Assembly: GCF_017654505.1 (NCBI RefSeq)
Contig: NC_054559.1
Span: 12,052,792-12,116,791, forward strand
Length of the DNA: 64,000 nt
Direction of reading: 5' to 3'
Source: Polyodon spathula
Taxonomy: Eukaryota > Chordata > Actinopteri > Acipenseriformes > Polyodontidae
The position numbers were made by a program, and so were the translations under genes. Position 1 is the first letter of the stretch. Every line of letters starts with the position of its first letter. Below, in pieces: positions 25,438 to 38,958 of this stretch. A model generated the notes under the pieces. It was not told the origin of the DNA, searched no databases, and was given only the letters and a program-made list of their open reading frames with translations.

Positions 25438-25440
<3 letters not shown>
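24230..25440 (-). mobile_element. Tx1/L1-like LINE remnant (ORF2 C-terminal half)
   Basis: The minus strand carries the late RT and C-terminal region of an L1/Tx1-type ORF2. The order is LGVFLG near 25420, NWEGVVEKVKGKLKKWQCLL and MNYLAASMLWHMLVCLDPRR (25185-25390), IDFF then GGFHWSRPAVLYLSLDEGGQ (about 25130-25200), VSRVAAFRLQVTQMLLYSAD with HFAFSILRTAEGLGF (about 24990-25110), and finally SVPESVSPAWRTFFN with PKRTGDLQWRILNCIIGA (24290-24475). Stops and frame changes are numerous. The 5' edge is cut by a GA microsatellite at 25441. The stretch between about 24500 and 24960 is poorly recognisable. Confidence 0.82.

Positions 25441-25524
<84 letters not shown>
25437..25524. repeat. (GA)n microsatellite at the LINE boundary
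   Basis: About 43 GA units, abutting the 5' edge of the Tx1/L1-like LINE remnant. Confidence 0.97.
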
Positions 25525-25528
<4 letters not shown>

Positions 25529-28500
25529 TACATGTGTAGCTCTGATGGAAGCTTTAGGTCTGTAAGGAGTCTTTGGAAACATTAACACAGATTTATATCG
25601 CCAGGCTCGAGCCACTTTTATTCCATTAAAAATCTTTGGGAGATTTTTGCACTTAATGCTTTAATAGCAGTGCTGGCTCAGGACAGGTTCTATATCTTAT
25701 TTTCTCTCCCAGTGCCTCAGCTATGCGATTTTCTACCCACTCCTGTCAGATTTATTGATTTATTTTTTTCACTGGTTACGCTCAGCTGGTAATGCATCAG
25801 TGTTCACAGGACAGCTAAATGACTGTGGGAGATATGACACAGTGAATTAGCACTGCTGAGCAAAAGCCTGCAATATTAAGAGGGGCTGAGTTAGAGTGAC
25901 TACAAGCTCAACGCGGGCATTTTTATTAAACATGTGGAACATTGGCGGTAACAGCTGCAGAGTAGGATTATGAGGCTGCAGGTAACTGCAACAGCAACTG
26001 AACAAACAGGTGGTTAAAACCTAATTGAGATTACTGCTAATTTTGGTATGTTTAGTTTATTCGCTTTGTGCCTACAGGGTCAGCACAGGTTACATCGTAA
26101 TAGTGCAGCACAAATACAAATAGATACCTAAATAGACCATACTCAATAAATAATAATACAACAATAAAATAACTCAATGCCAAATGGTCAAACATCATGA
26201 AACTACCACACATTTTGACACAGTCCTAGCCACATTTCCATCTGATCTCAATCTGCTGCTGTTGGAAATGAAGGAGTATGAATCCATATTGCCTTCAAGT
26301 TAATCTCAGTGGGAGATGGAAATGTAGAATTGGCCATAGAGAGTCTCAGGACGGAATAACGTTCAGGTCAGGATTGAGTTGCATTTGAGTTTGAGTTTGC
26401 AAAGAGAGGAGGCTCCCTCATCTGTCTTGCAGCATTTAAAAAAAAAAAAAAACACAATATCCCAAAGCAACACAGGTTCATCTTCATTTCAACACTGTAG
26501 TTCTGTTCCCACAATACAGCACAGCGATGGTGTTAGTTTATCACAGCAGTTATTGTTTACACTTCTTAAGCACCATTTTCGTAATCTTTCAACCTGACAA
26601 GTGTGAATTAAAATGCTCAAGCTAATTTTAAACACTCTTTCAAGCAAAACAAAATTAAAAAAAAGACAGAGATGTGAAATTAGCTGTACCACTCCATGTT
26701 ACGTATGAATTGTGCTATTGCTGAAGTAAAGAGGGATGTTTGTGATGGGAGTTTTAACCCCGTTAATGCCAGGGTGCACTTGCAACAAGATAAAAAGTAA
26801 TGTATTGGAAATACAACACTGGATCTCAGTGTCGAAGCATGTACTTTAATTGTATTGTGCTCGGTGACACTGTGAAATAGCTCCTCCAAAGGGGGCCAGC
26901 ACAGGCGTTTGCAGTGTTTAGTGGGAAAGCTGCTCAGTCATGCAGGCTGGATTCCTGGACTGCGGACAGTTGGAGGCGGGAACCTAAATGATGGATGCCA
27001 GCAAAGTCTGGCAATGAGAGTGGGCTGGATACCGAGCAGATGTACTAAATGATGCAGAACTCTCATCTTTGGAAGCATTGACCCTTTTCTTCACAAACGC
27101 TAGAGGGGTGGGGAACGGTGATTATTGGCTTTAGCTAGGACGCCCCTTACCAGCAGTGAAGACAGGAACTGGTGGAGTGGAGGACTGTACATTAGATATT
27201 AACAAAGTTAGGCTTGCAGAGTGTTGTGTTTGAGAGGGCAGATGTTTGGTTGAAGAGATTTCTAGTATCTGTCTGCTCAAATACAGACATAAAAATTCAT
27301 GTTACTATCTGACTGACACATTTTAAAAGATTGCCATTTTTCTGAAAACAAACCATTGTTTACCATTGAATACCACTGAAAAGTTTACCATTGAATATTA
27401 CAGTAATTGCACAATTTCAGTTTTTCAGAAACGTCTGCATAAAGGTTTTTAAATTGAGGCTTACATTTGAATTGCAAAAGTAACCATCATACAATAATCT
27501 GCTATGTTGGTGCAGTTAAACACAATGCAAAGTGTTCATAGTGAATATTTAAAAGAATAAAAAGCTATTGTAACAATAAAGGATTACAGAACTCTAATCT
27601 ATTCCGGAATGACATGCTTCTTGATTCTTCTCCTTTGTACCCACAAGTGTCCTATTCATATATCATATCCAATTCCACCTTTTCATTTCACTAACGGATA
27701 ATGTGTTTCTGGTAGCGCTCCCCTATGTAAAGCCAGGATAAGCACCTCATGCAATATACAATAGCTCAAATTTTCTCTTGTGGAACAGTCCTCACGTCCG
27801 CTTTCTCATCTCGCTGAGTAACACAATTACACACTTTACCCTAAAGGGCTGATTGTTCTGGAAACTTGCGCAACTTTCTAGATGAATCATTTTGAATCCA
27901 ATTGTTTTGTTTTTTAATAAGTCTTTCTAAACCTTGCGAACAGGCAGCTAACAAATACAATCCCCCCCCCCCGAGTATTCATAATGAATACAACCTTTTT
28001 TTATTTATTTAATTATTTTTTGGAATAGCAATATAATAAACACATGAATAGAAAAAGACAACTATGAACAAAACAAAATAAAAAAGATTAATTAAGAAAA
28101 TTAAATCCTGGCTTTTCCAAGAAGTGGAGCTGGGGATAAAAGTCAAGGTTTATATGCGCACAAAACAATTTAATAATGTCTGTGACTAATGTAGGAGCTT
28201 TTGTTGAGAACAAACCAACCCTTTTAGAAGCAAGAAGGTTTTTAGGGCTGTAAGACTGGATTCTTTTCATAGTTAAGAACCGTAATTAATCTTATCAAAA
28301 GGCTTGTAGTGTGGGATAACAGTTTGACTAAGTCGTCTAAAATGTATTTATTTTAAATTTCAATCTGCCCTTGTTAACACTCCTGAAAGCCATTCATTGA
28401 AATGACTCTAGTTATAAGAATACAATTGATTGAACATTAGATTATTATTTGACAGGATAAACAACACCAACAGAGGGCTCAATAAGGGAAAATAGCAAAA

Positions 28501-29606
28501 AAAGTCATATTTAGGCGATTTCTCTCTAACCCTCGTTTTATTAGCCTACATGGTCCTTAAAAATATAGTAATAAAGGCCACATTTCACACATTCACGATA
28601 TTAAATATATCTTACAACAGCTGTTGCCACTCCTGTTCTCCTATAAACCCGCTGTATTGGGGATGATCTGATAAACTGATCTGATAAACTGATGGTTTAA
28701 AAAACAATTATATTTGGAAATACAGCACGGATCAGGTTCCAGGTTCCAGGATACAGTTTGGAAAATGTCAGCTGCATTAAGTTCAGGTTAATGAGTGTAG
28801 AGGGACATGTTTTTGTTTGGAAGAGACAAGTTTTTTTTTTGTGAATGTTTTTTTTTTTCACTTCACTCAGCTCAGATTCAAAGAAGCAGATCAGTTCTGG
28901 AGAGGCAGTCCACATTTTCTCCAGGGAAGTGTTTCCAGCGAGCTGAACTCTCTCATTCAAATGCCTTTTCTTCTGACTCGGAGCCTGCATTCCCTTATGA
29001 AATTGAAATGGGCAATTTCATAGTGAACTCCTATGAAATTCGTAAAAACAGTAGACCCTCTGCTTGTGAGCAGCTTCTTTTAAAGAGCTGCTCAACCCCC
29101 TTCCATTTAGAAACCTTGAATATTTATTTCCCTTGGTAGTCGTAATAGATGGTAAATATAGTTTACAGGAAGTCAGAACAAGCACATACTGTTGATTATA
29201 ATCAATATAATCAAATACAATTGAAGTCTTGGATGCAATTAAGTGGAGGCAACATGCATTCAAGGCCTCAGCAAAAAGAAAAAAAAGAAGCATAAATGAA
29301 GCTCCCAATGTCTGTTTAACTCAATATATCACTTCATATCTTCTAAATTACATTAACACAAAAAAAAAGGAATATACAATAGACTCTAATGTATGAAGAG
29401 TAACCCTTTGAACTCTTTTGCTTTCCATTACAATTTCATGGACAGCAGGTTAATGCTAGATCCACAGCAACAAAAAAAGAATATAGCAACTCATCATGAC
29501 TTTGTTAAGACGCTTGGCTGAGCATCAAAACTGTATAAAGTTCCAGACACCATTAACCCCTGTCTGACCTCTACACTAATGTATGGGCAGCAATGGGATT
29601 GCAATT
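25525..29606. other. No recognised feature
   Basis: AT-rich intergenic DNA with A-, T- and C-runs (26437-26452, 27962-27972, 28848-28858). No gene or transposon motif found. Confidence 0.5.
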
Positions 29607-29835
29607 GGAGGCAGTGTTGTCCCGTGGTTAAAGTCAAATCCCACCTCTGCCATTGACTGACTCACTCTGTGTGCCCCTGAGCAAGTCACTTAACCTCCTT
29701 GTGCTCCATTCTGCAGATGAGATGTTAAATCAATGTCCTATTATAAGTGACTCTGCATATAATGCACAGTTCACAGCCTTACCTCTATAAAGTGCTGTGT
29801 GATAGTGGTCCACTAGGAAAGGCACTATATAAAGA

Positions 29836-29887
<52 letters not shown>
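29607..29887 (+). mobile_element. tRNA-derived SINE (copy 2) with ATT tail
   Basis: The head GGAGGCAGTGTTGTCCCGTG is followed by GGTTAAAGTCAAATCCCACC, where part of the tRNA-like region before the B box seems deleted. The body has CATTGACTGACTCACTCTGT, GAGCAAGTCACTTAACCTCC and AAGTGACTCTGCATATAATG. The tail is GTGATAGTGGTCCACTAGGA followed by GGCACTATATAAAG and then an ATT repeat to 29887. Body shared with copy 1. Confidence 0.82.
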
Positions 29888-32395
29888 GGGCTAAGGGGCT
29901 GGAGCCGGGTGATGCTGACAGTATTTCCAGGAGATGGTGAGGGGTTTGAGGCTCACTTGTGCACATTCCTACTGACCAGCATACTCCACAGTCAAGTCTC
30001 CTTTGCTTTCTAATGGTTATAGTATACAGTATACTGTAGCAGAAGAAACTGCCTGAGACAAAAATGTAGCAGTGTAATTGCATACACTAGCACATGCATA
30101 CATGCATGCACCCAGATGAAAATAAATCTATTGCTGGTTTTTCAATACTTGGTATTTTTAGCATTACTGTTGTATGCTAGGATGTGCTAGGACAAATTCA
30201 ACAGTTACCCTTGATATGCAACTACAGTTCGATGGTTCCCTATAGTTTTACCTATGCACACCATTCTAAATATGGTTGATAACGCAATATATAACATTCA
30301 TCAAGCTACAACAAACACAATGTGTGGCTTCCAATTTCAAGGATACAGCATATGAAGCAGTTCAAAACAGAAGTTTTTAAAAGGCTATATGAATCATAGA
30401 TGAGATTTGCCTCTGACTGCTTCCTATATCCCTTGCTAATATAAAAATGTTTGCTAGCAACACAATGGTGACCATTTCTTAACATTTTAGCAACCTATTA
30501 TTGGGAGAAAAGCACAAGTTTGGGATGAAAAGATAACCTCTAGATTGGATGAATAATTCATATTCCCTTTTATTGTAGGACTCCTCTCTCACAACAGATG
30601 AATGCTTTTCTAATTCTGTAATTCCGTGTGAGCTGCAGGCAGTCGGGACATAAGGTTTCGTTTGAACAACAGCGCAAGGTAAAGATGAAAATAAGGAGTT
30701 TCTTTCACCCGAAGCAAGAGAACACACACAGACGGCAATATGAGATTTCAGATTGAAGTGAGTTATTATTTACATGTAGCTTCTACTTTTAATCCCTTTT
30801 CTCATTGCAAGTCTTTTCAAGCATGTAAGGCAGTGACCCACAATGACCTAACAAGGACCTCTTTTTAAAGCATTAGCAAGTTTGTGCTTTCAACTAAATA
30901 CACCATATTTAATATCATTTTTCAAAAGAACAAAATGCCAACATAACTGATTTGATATTTAAATTCAGAGGTCATCAATTCAGGTTCTAAATAAATAAAT
31001 ACATACAGTGTTTGTTCTTGAAAGGTATACAGGGAAAAAAAAACACACACAGTACAGTACAACTCTCTGTATTCAAATAAGTGGCTAGCTGACACAAAGC
31101 TGTGTTACAGAAGCACATAATGTGGGATGTGTCTCAAAACATAATTTTTTTTGTTCAGAATACAAAAACACCATTACAGTCAAGGCAGGTTCCATACAAA
31201 GAATACCAGTGAAAAGTTAAACAGAATCATAAATATTATATTATAAATCATAAATATATACTATTCGTACTCAATTACCCTTTTGGTACCTTTGGAATTA
31301 CAGCACTGTAACTGCTGTGTAATAGTACTGGAACTCTAAGCATGCATTGCTACCAGCATTGCCGTAGGCTTTGCATACAGGGCAATGCAACAGAACTCAT
31401 TGAAATCATTGAAATGTATAACCACATTTGCCGTTAGATGGCATTGTTTATGTCTGTCCAAACTGGTGCTGCTACATCTGGTAAAGCCACTCTAAAATAC
31501 CAATTTTACATTGGCAGCATGAATTAGTGCTCTTAGCACAGTAGTCAACTTGCATTCTCTGACTATCCTGGGACACACCCCATTTACAGCCAACTACTAT
31601 AACCAACTCTTCTTTGACCTATATACTAGACAGTCCATCATGTAATATCCAATACTGGTTCAGCATAATGTGCTACTTTACTATCCTAATAGTTCCTACT
31701 GAAATGATACAGCATTGAACATGTTGCCTATCCAGTTCACCACTGTGTCCTTCAGTTTTTCAAGAAAGCTCATGATGCGGTCATGGAATCATTCAAAAAC
31801 ACAAAAAGGACTTTCCCCATGGAGTGCATGACCTGTAGTATTTTTATAGTATTGTATAAACAAAATACAATAAAATAAGCAACACACTATAACCCAGCCC
31901 TGGGAGCTTTGCATTGCAATTCAATGTGTTGTTACTTTTCTTTTCTAATCTATCTAGCTGTATTATTAGGTTTTTAATTAAAAAAAAGAGAACTGAATAC
32001 TGAGTAATCATACTGACCCAGATTAATCTGGTTGACATTGCTTATTAATTATATATACACCCTGCCACAAAGGCATCAACTTTGATAACATGCAGTGCTT
32101 CACAAGGTTTGTAAGGGTGCAATACATTTCCAGTCCCTTGTTGCTGAGGGTTAGGTGATGCAGTAGATTAATTAAAGGTCTGGGCTTTCTGTTACAAGTA
32201 TTAATATATCACTGGTCTCATCTAACTCCTCAGTGGAAAGTAGTCAAAACCACCAACTGTGGGGTGGTCACACATCTTACTTTGTGGCTTGTTATATTTC
32301 TAGATGCTATGGTACATGTTGTGTTCCACTGACTGGTTGTCAGCCTTGAGCAACTCCACTTAATCTCCGTGTTGCTTCCTCAATAGAGACATCAA
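29888..32395. other. No recognised feature
   Basis: AT-rich intergenic DNA with a few ATAAATA words. No family motif. Confidence 0.5.
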
Positions 32396-32720
32396 GACTG
32401 CAAGATGGACATAAGAAACATAATATCATAAGACAATTCACAAATGAGAGCAAGCCATTCAGCCCATCAGTGCTTGTTTGGTTCATCTCAAAACTTTTAT
32501 CAAGGGTTAAAGGATTTCAATGATTCACCATCAACAACATAGCTAGGTAACCCATCCACTACACTCACCACTCTTTGAGTAAAGACGTGTCTTCTAGCCT
32601 CAGTTCTAAGCCTGTCTCCACATAATTTCCAACTATTTCCATATACTTGGCCAACCTGGAAAGTTGCCATACAACTGTTGCCAGACAATCCCTCAGGAAG
32701 AAATTACCCTGTAGGTAGTA
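32396..32720 (-). mobile_element. LINE 3' end, same family as the 1.1-kb remnant
   Basis: On the minus strand an open piece (32500-32688) includes GNSWKLCGDRLRTEARRHVF followed by TQRVVSVVDGLPSYVV and SLKSF, matching the C-terminus of jockey-type LINE ORF2 (family form: RRxFFTQRVVxxWNxLP). It continues into the usual 3' tail of these LINEs, with ATGGGCTGAATGGCTTGCTC, ATTTGTGAATTGTCTTATG and repeats of CTTATG. The protein segment lies downstream of the segment preserved at 1130-1690, so the two are different parts of one family. The left edge ends in CATAAGAAACATAATATC-type tail repeats. Confidence 0.8.
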
Positions 32721-35700
32721 ACATTAGCATCTTCAGTAATAACTTTTTATTTTCCCATAAACCTCTAAAGTGGGACAGGTGTCCCATTCTCATCGTGCAG
32801 AGACAACCCATGAGTGACATTACCACACCGTGCCTGAAGTGGATACAATGAAATATCCTTAAAAATATCAGTTATGCTCAGGCCATCTACTTTTTCTGAA
32901 CATTTTCTGGCAATTTATGGCCACTAGAAGGTGTAATATTTCCAAACGGAGAAGCTCAGAGACCTTACTCACCGTATCTGCTAAACACACATCCCAGAAC
33001 TGAATGCTCTGTTAACAGCAGTACCTGCTAGTGCATGATATTTACTTTATTAAACTACATTGCAGCTGTATGGAAAGGCTTTGTAGGTAAACTGCAGAAA
33101 CAAAACCAAAAAGCAGGGCTGTTGGTTCAAGACAGCTACAGGCTACATCACACAATGATGATGTAACGGTTATATTACTTATTTAATTAATCCTCTTTAT
33201 GGGGAATTTAAGAAGCAAAGGGGAGCGTGATCCAATTACAGTTGCTGAGAATGATCAATGATTTTGTCAAGAGAGTACTCAAAAATGTAATTAACAGAAA
33301 ATACATATTCACGATTCGAAAAGCACAAGAATAAGACCAATATGTTGGTGTTATATTCCAATACACGTGTTTAATTGATGTATAATTACCAGCAAGAGAA
33401 CACAGAACTGTTATTTATAGAAATAATGGCCTGCATGTTTTCCTTAAGAACATTGAGTTCTGAGCAGATGTGCTTTTGTAAGATGAGGGCAAGTTGCTAA
33501 TTCTCTGTATTGTGCTGCCTATGGGTTTTGAATCCTACAATGTTGGGACCACTTTGCACACTGTTTTGCCCTTTCTGGTAAAGCTGTGGTCTGCTAATGA
33601 GTTTTGGAATGGGGTTAAACTTGTTCTGATAGGGATGATACAAATCTCATTTCAAGACCCAAGCTGCTGATGAAATATGTGCCCATATATCTCCTTGGAT
33701 GGCCAGCAGACAGTTGACCGCAAAAAAAAAAAAAGAGTCTTCAAGCGGAACTACCTACCATCTGTCCATGTTTCACTGCTTTGGAATGTGATTCGTCCTC
33801 TGTAACACAGTGAGGTAAAGACTTTGAAGAGTGGATTAAAAAAAAATCAATACCATCTGCTACAGTACTTGCTGTAGGGAGGATTCAATGATAAAAAAAT
33901 GAACAAATATACCACCTGCTCTAGGATGACATTTAGATCATGAACATTTCATGTACTGTTGTAACTTTTTGGGACTTCAAAAAAGCTGCAAATAAAGCTG
34001 TCATAAGATGAAGCTATATAAACAACAGAATTCTCCTTATTTTCCTGAGCTGTTAGTTGTGTTATACTGTAGAAAAGTATTGTCTTTAGGAAACATTTAG
34101 GAGACAGATTCCACATCAAATAATTTGGATATGGTTCCATTATTATATCATTGGAATGTGAAAATGTGAAAATGTTGCCACTGTGGTACTAGTTCAACAA
34201 TGAGTCACATGATTGTGTTGCCAAGATCATTGGCAAAGCGATTTAGTTATCTCACTACATTTGATCTGAACCCCCTTCCTTGTTGTTTTGTATAATCGCA
34301 AAATGTGTTTGGAATCTGGTGGGGGCTGTGGGGTTGTGTTGTAAGAATACAATCCAGGCTTCTAGAAGTGTGTGGATAATAACTTTGATTTCCTTTTGGC
34401 TCTTTCAGGTCTGCAGAGAAAGTTAAATTTAGCTACCTCAGCCATATTAAATAAACCCTTTGCAGGTGAACTGTAGATCAATCCCAACCACAACAATTTC
34501 AGTGGCCTTTGTGTAGGGAAGAAGCTGCTCAAGCGGTTTTGACCCTTGTGTACGAGGAGGATGCAAACTTCAGGACAGCGTTTCCAGTGACTTAAACGAG
34601 TGAGTGAGCCCACTTAATTTGCTCTTTTTCAAATGGTGAGCTTTGTCACAGATAATTAGATTGCATGCCTTGCTCTCTCTCTCCGAGCGAGTGCTTTACC
34701 TACCTGTCGCCTCTAAACGAAACACACATCAAACACTCGATGAGGCTCTGGGATTAGGTGCTCTTTTCTCTCCAGCTTGTGGTAGAATAGAAAGCGCTGC
34801 ATTCCTGTGCAGACATCTTGCTTTTATCTTTTAATTCAGTTGTCACAGGGGCTAAACAGTATTGTTAAACCTAAAGCAGGGCACTATTGACAAAGCTGAT
34901 ATGATTTCCTATCTTCAGATTCACAGATGGCTTGTAGCTAGTCCATTCCCTGTAGAATTTACATCTTTGAACTCAAAAAAAGTCTTACTGTACTATAATT
35001 AGGAATCCATACCTAATTATAGAATTTGACTAAAAATAGATTTTAATTGAGGTATACTAACACGCAATATAGAATCAAATAAACCTACAATAAGCTACTC
35101 AATTAATTATGTTGAGGCTATACGGTACCCTGAAGTCCATTTCTGACCCTGATTACAGAAACAAAATCCATAAGGATTAGGTAACCAGTTTAATTCTGCA
35201 TTAGGAAAGGAGGTAACATTTGTGTCAACCTTCAATCAGTGACAGCTACCAATGGCAATCAAGCCATGCACATTTTAATCTACCTCTGTGCCATGCTTTT
35301 AGCTTACCTCCCCAAACCCCACCTAATTTTCATTCTTGCCAGGGGCGCTGGCAGTCAGACTGTCTCCCTGCCAGCCTTTCAGGGATGGCTGAGAGATGCA
35401 CTGTCTGTAGATCAAAATTTTGCGGCCATTTCAAGTGCCCTTGCAAGAGTTGTCCTGACTGCAAAATAAATCAAATGTGATCAGGCTGTTTTGTTTAACA
35501 AATGCATTCCAAATCATGCAAAGTCCTTGTACTGGTAGAATGTTCATTCCAAAAGGTTCTGAGGTGTCCCATTTTCCAGCCTGGTAATGTGTGTTCCATA
35601 GCAATACCATAAACAGGGATTTAATCAAAATAGTGCCTGTACTACAATGTTTAGCTACAGGTGATAGGAAGGAACTGACCTGAAGTTTTCCACAAAACAA

Positions 35701-37275
35701 TACTGTACACAGTACATAATTCCCTTTTTAGTGCATAAGGAGTGTTCGTAAAACAGTGGTAGATGATTTAGGTTCAATAACTTCTGTTTCTATTTATATG
35801 AATTGTCTTTTTTATTTTATTTTTGCACGCCACAGTGTGTCACAATTGTTATCCATGGATTTTCTTTTTAACAAAATTCTCACCAAAACTGTGAATATTG
35901 TTATGGTATGCCCTGTTCTGTGGCCTTGATTGGTCATTTTTAAAGGTGTACTTGAGGTGTCTGGGATTAGCCAATGGCTGGCTGGCAAGGGGGGGTGGGG
36001 GAGGGGGGGTTATGGGGTTATCAACTGTTAAACCCAACTTTTCAACCCAACTTTTTTATCAGATAAAGTTTAATGCAATGATAAAACCACTGCAGGCTCC
36101 TGAAAGGTTAAACCAGTTAGCAACAGCACTATAAGAATGCACAATGAAATACTGTGTTTCTTTTTAGAAGACTGTACAATTGGCCAGTCAATGTTTTGGC
36201 GAACTACATGTATTTCCACACTGTGAGCTAGTCACTCCAAGAGATGAATGTGAATTGCTCATGCAACTGATTGTATCATTATTGGTGATCCACAGAGACC
36301 AGTACTAAAACACCAGCAAGTCTTGCAGTCTGGAGATAGCTATAACTCTCCAGCTTGGAATTGGTCCCCAGGGACCTGAGATGATACAGACATTTGTAGA
36401 GAAAAATAACTCTACTCCATGCCACTGAATAACATTTTATAGTCTAGTTAGCAAATACTAGACTGTGACGAAACCAGCAATTCCTTGGCCCTGATCTAAA
36501 CTTTCAATTCCACTATAGGCTTTCCATTTTCACTTAAAAATCACTGACCTTTTCCACTTCCTTGTTGAATTTCACACTGCTAGACTGACAGCAGAGAAAT
36601 CGTACAGGAGGATATGGCCTATCCAGTAAAGACTGGACAGCTACAGTTTTGTCAGGTGCAGCATCCTTATATCGTATAAGAAATACAATGTACTTAAATT
36701 GCAGGAAAGACAATATACTAGGACACCAGAGCTGACATATACTGGACCACCAGAGCTGACATACTACTGTACCTTTCATTACCTGCCAACTATATGATCC
36801 TCCCATTACCTTTTTAAGTTTATACTTAAGTAATGTCTGCCAAATTGATACCACAGCAGGTTTACTTTGTCTTCCCTTGTCAGACTGTGAAATACTACGC
36901 CAAACTACGCATTGGATATGTTGATCAATGATGGGTTTAATAATAAACATCCACTAGAAACCTCAAAAATCTTAGTATACTTTATTATAGATCACAACAA
37001 TTTTACTTTAATCATGCTAGTTTGCATTCTAGCAAGCTGAAGAATAAAGTGGTTAGATTTCTGTTGAGCTGTAGTATTGGAATCCACCACTGTGAGATGC
37101 TATCCACGTGGAATTGTGTCAGAGAAGGTAATTTCATCGGCTTAAGATGGCATTCAAAGTGGTACTGTAGGCATCCTCTTTATAGTACCTGACTTAGGAG
37201 AATTAGGTCAAATTGGGGTTGCACTGTTCTTCATACATCACAGTTCTGGAATTCCTTTACCTGGTGGCACATAAT
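32721..37275. other. Mostly unrecognised intergenic DNA
   Basis: Contains the G-quadruplex motif at 35989 and a 23-bp direct repeat (ACCAGAGCTGACATA units, 36721-36765). The 138-codon minus frame at 36534-36950 has no recognisable domain. Confidence 0.5.
35989..36017 (+). other. G-quadruplex-type motif
   Basis: Four G runs of 7, 5, 7 and 4 separated by T, A and TTAT. This satisfies the usual intramolecular G-quadruplex pattern (four runs of at least three G, loops of 1-7). Confidence 0.8.
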
Positions 37276-37343
37276 GCTTCTTCTTCTTCTTCTTCTTCTT
37301 CTTCTTTCTTCTTCTTCTTCTTCTTCTTCTTCTTCTTCTTCTT
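37276..37343. repeat. (CTT)n microsatellite
   Basis: About 22 TTC units with one slip near 37306. Confidence 0.95.
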
Positions 37344-38958
37344 GTGATTTTAAAAGAAGATGACATACTCATTTGAATATATTTTTGTAACAATAGTTTT
37401 GTAATTAAACTTTTTTAAGGTTATGTTTTCTGTTGCACAGAATATATCATGTATTACTTGCTGCCATTTCTGTAAACAAGGTACGGATCACAGCAGCTTG
37501 TTCTTATATTGTTTGTTTGTGGTTTTTTTAATTGCTGATTTGAAATGGTAGCCAAAGCTAAGTCAGCAAATGTGTTGCGACGACTTAGAAAGCTGGAAGC
37601 TTCCTCTAGCTTCAACTTCATCCTCAAGAGAGCAGAGGTTCTTTCAGGTTGACTTGCATTGAAGCCTGTGTGCAAGACTAGAATTCTCTGCTGATTAGTC
37701 TTCTCATTGTCCAATTTCTTTACAGAGCCCTTTTCATGTTGTTTACCTTGTCATCCCTTGTCAAGTCTATGAACCTGACCATCCAATTCTAGATATTTTC
37801 TTGATAGCTTCAGGGCTTCTGAATTTAATTGGCTGGAGTTCAAGTCCCTTCCCTCTAGTTGAATCATCCCCCTTGACAGCCATTGATGTCTTTTCCCCTA
37901 CCAACAACATTTTCACCAGTTTAAAGTGGCTTGAGTTGCATTTCATAGCTGCAATGGGGAGCTGAAGCAACATGCCATACATCATTAATCCTTCTGTTGG
38001 AGATCTTCTTCCTCCAACTTCTTTTTATAGTTGCAATGTAAACAATCTCATCTTCAACTAAAAAACAACTTCTTCAAGGCATGTAAAAATATACAGAAGT
38101 ATTTTTTCAGCTTTAATACAGCAAAACTACTCATTTGACCACACTCCTTAAACCTAATCCCAGAACTTACCACAAGTATATACACAAACGCCACCTGGTG
38201 GACTTTTATTCATAACATCTTACAAAACTTAATGATAAATACCCAAAGATATTGGTGTCCCATTCAAATTAATGTTGGGTCCAGGAACCTGATAAAGACT
38301 GCACATTGTAGTTCTGGTAATTTTCAAGTGTAGTCCAAGTATAGTATGTAGAAGTATTATAATAAACTAATACAATTTTGACTTCAAGTCTGTATCAAAG
38401 TCTCAAAATGGTACCATAGCATTTAATACATTGTATCTACTACATACATTCCATTCTAGGATCTCTGCAATCATTTGTACCAATTGAATACGTTTTTACA
38501 GCAAGGATGCATGTTATTATACAGTGCCGTACAGCTGCAGAAGCTGTCTGGTTACCAGTCAGAATTCATTATTGGTTTACCTGGGTCAGAGCTTTAACAC
38601 ATTTGCCTCAGGATTCAAGGTGAAGGAAATTGAAAAGCTAGTGCATTCATCATAACTGGGGCCTCCGTCTAATAAGTCATTGCAGTCAGCCTAAATACAG
38701 TGCTGGGACCTGATCCAGTTGTGTCAATGTGTTAATTTACAACCCCTTTAAGGACAGTTTGTCCACCTTTATTGGTATATTTCTCTGTTTAACAAAAAGA
38801 CAATCTGATTCGCTCATGTGTTATGCCAACCCGAACTCTGAATGAATTTTAAATTAAATGTGTCTGTTTTTTTTTTTTTTTTTTTCTATATAGTCAGTAC
38901 AGGTACTGAATTGTCAATATGAGAGACACAAGTCTTTTCTTTTTATGCATAAGAAAGT
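37344..38958. other. No recognised feature
   Basis: Two minus-strand open frames (37454-37714 and 37767-37985) show no known motif and no splice context I can defend. A T-run lies at 38868-38885. Confidence 0.5.

Noticed and set aside
29597..29680. Functional tRNA gene
   Set aside because: The tRNA-like text is the degenerate head of a SINE, with no complete cloverleaf.
35220..35480. Cys-rich C-terminus (CTVCRSKFCGHFKCPCKSCPDC) resembling a zinc-binding domain
   Set aside because: Spacing fits no family I know, the frame is short, and a second overlapping frame is equally open. Treated as chance.
36534..36950. 138-codon open frame on the minus strand
   Set aside because: No recognisable domain or repeat family, and no neighbouring exon-like signals.
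37454..37985. Two adjacent minus-strand open frames suggesting a two-exon gene
   Set aside because: No consensus motif, and no conserved family recognised.
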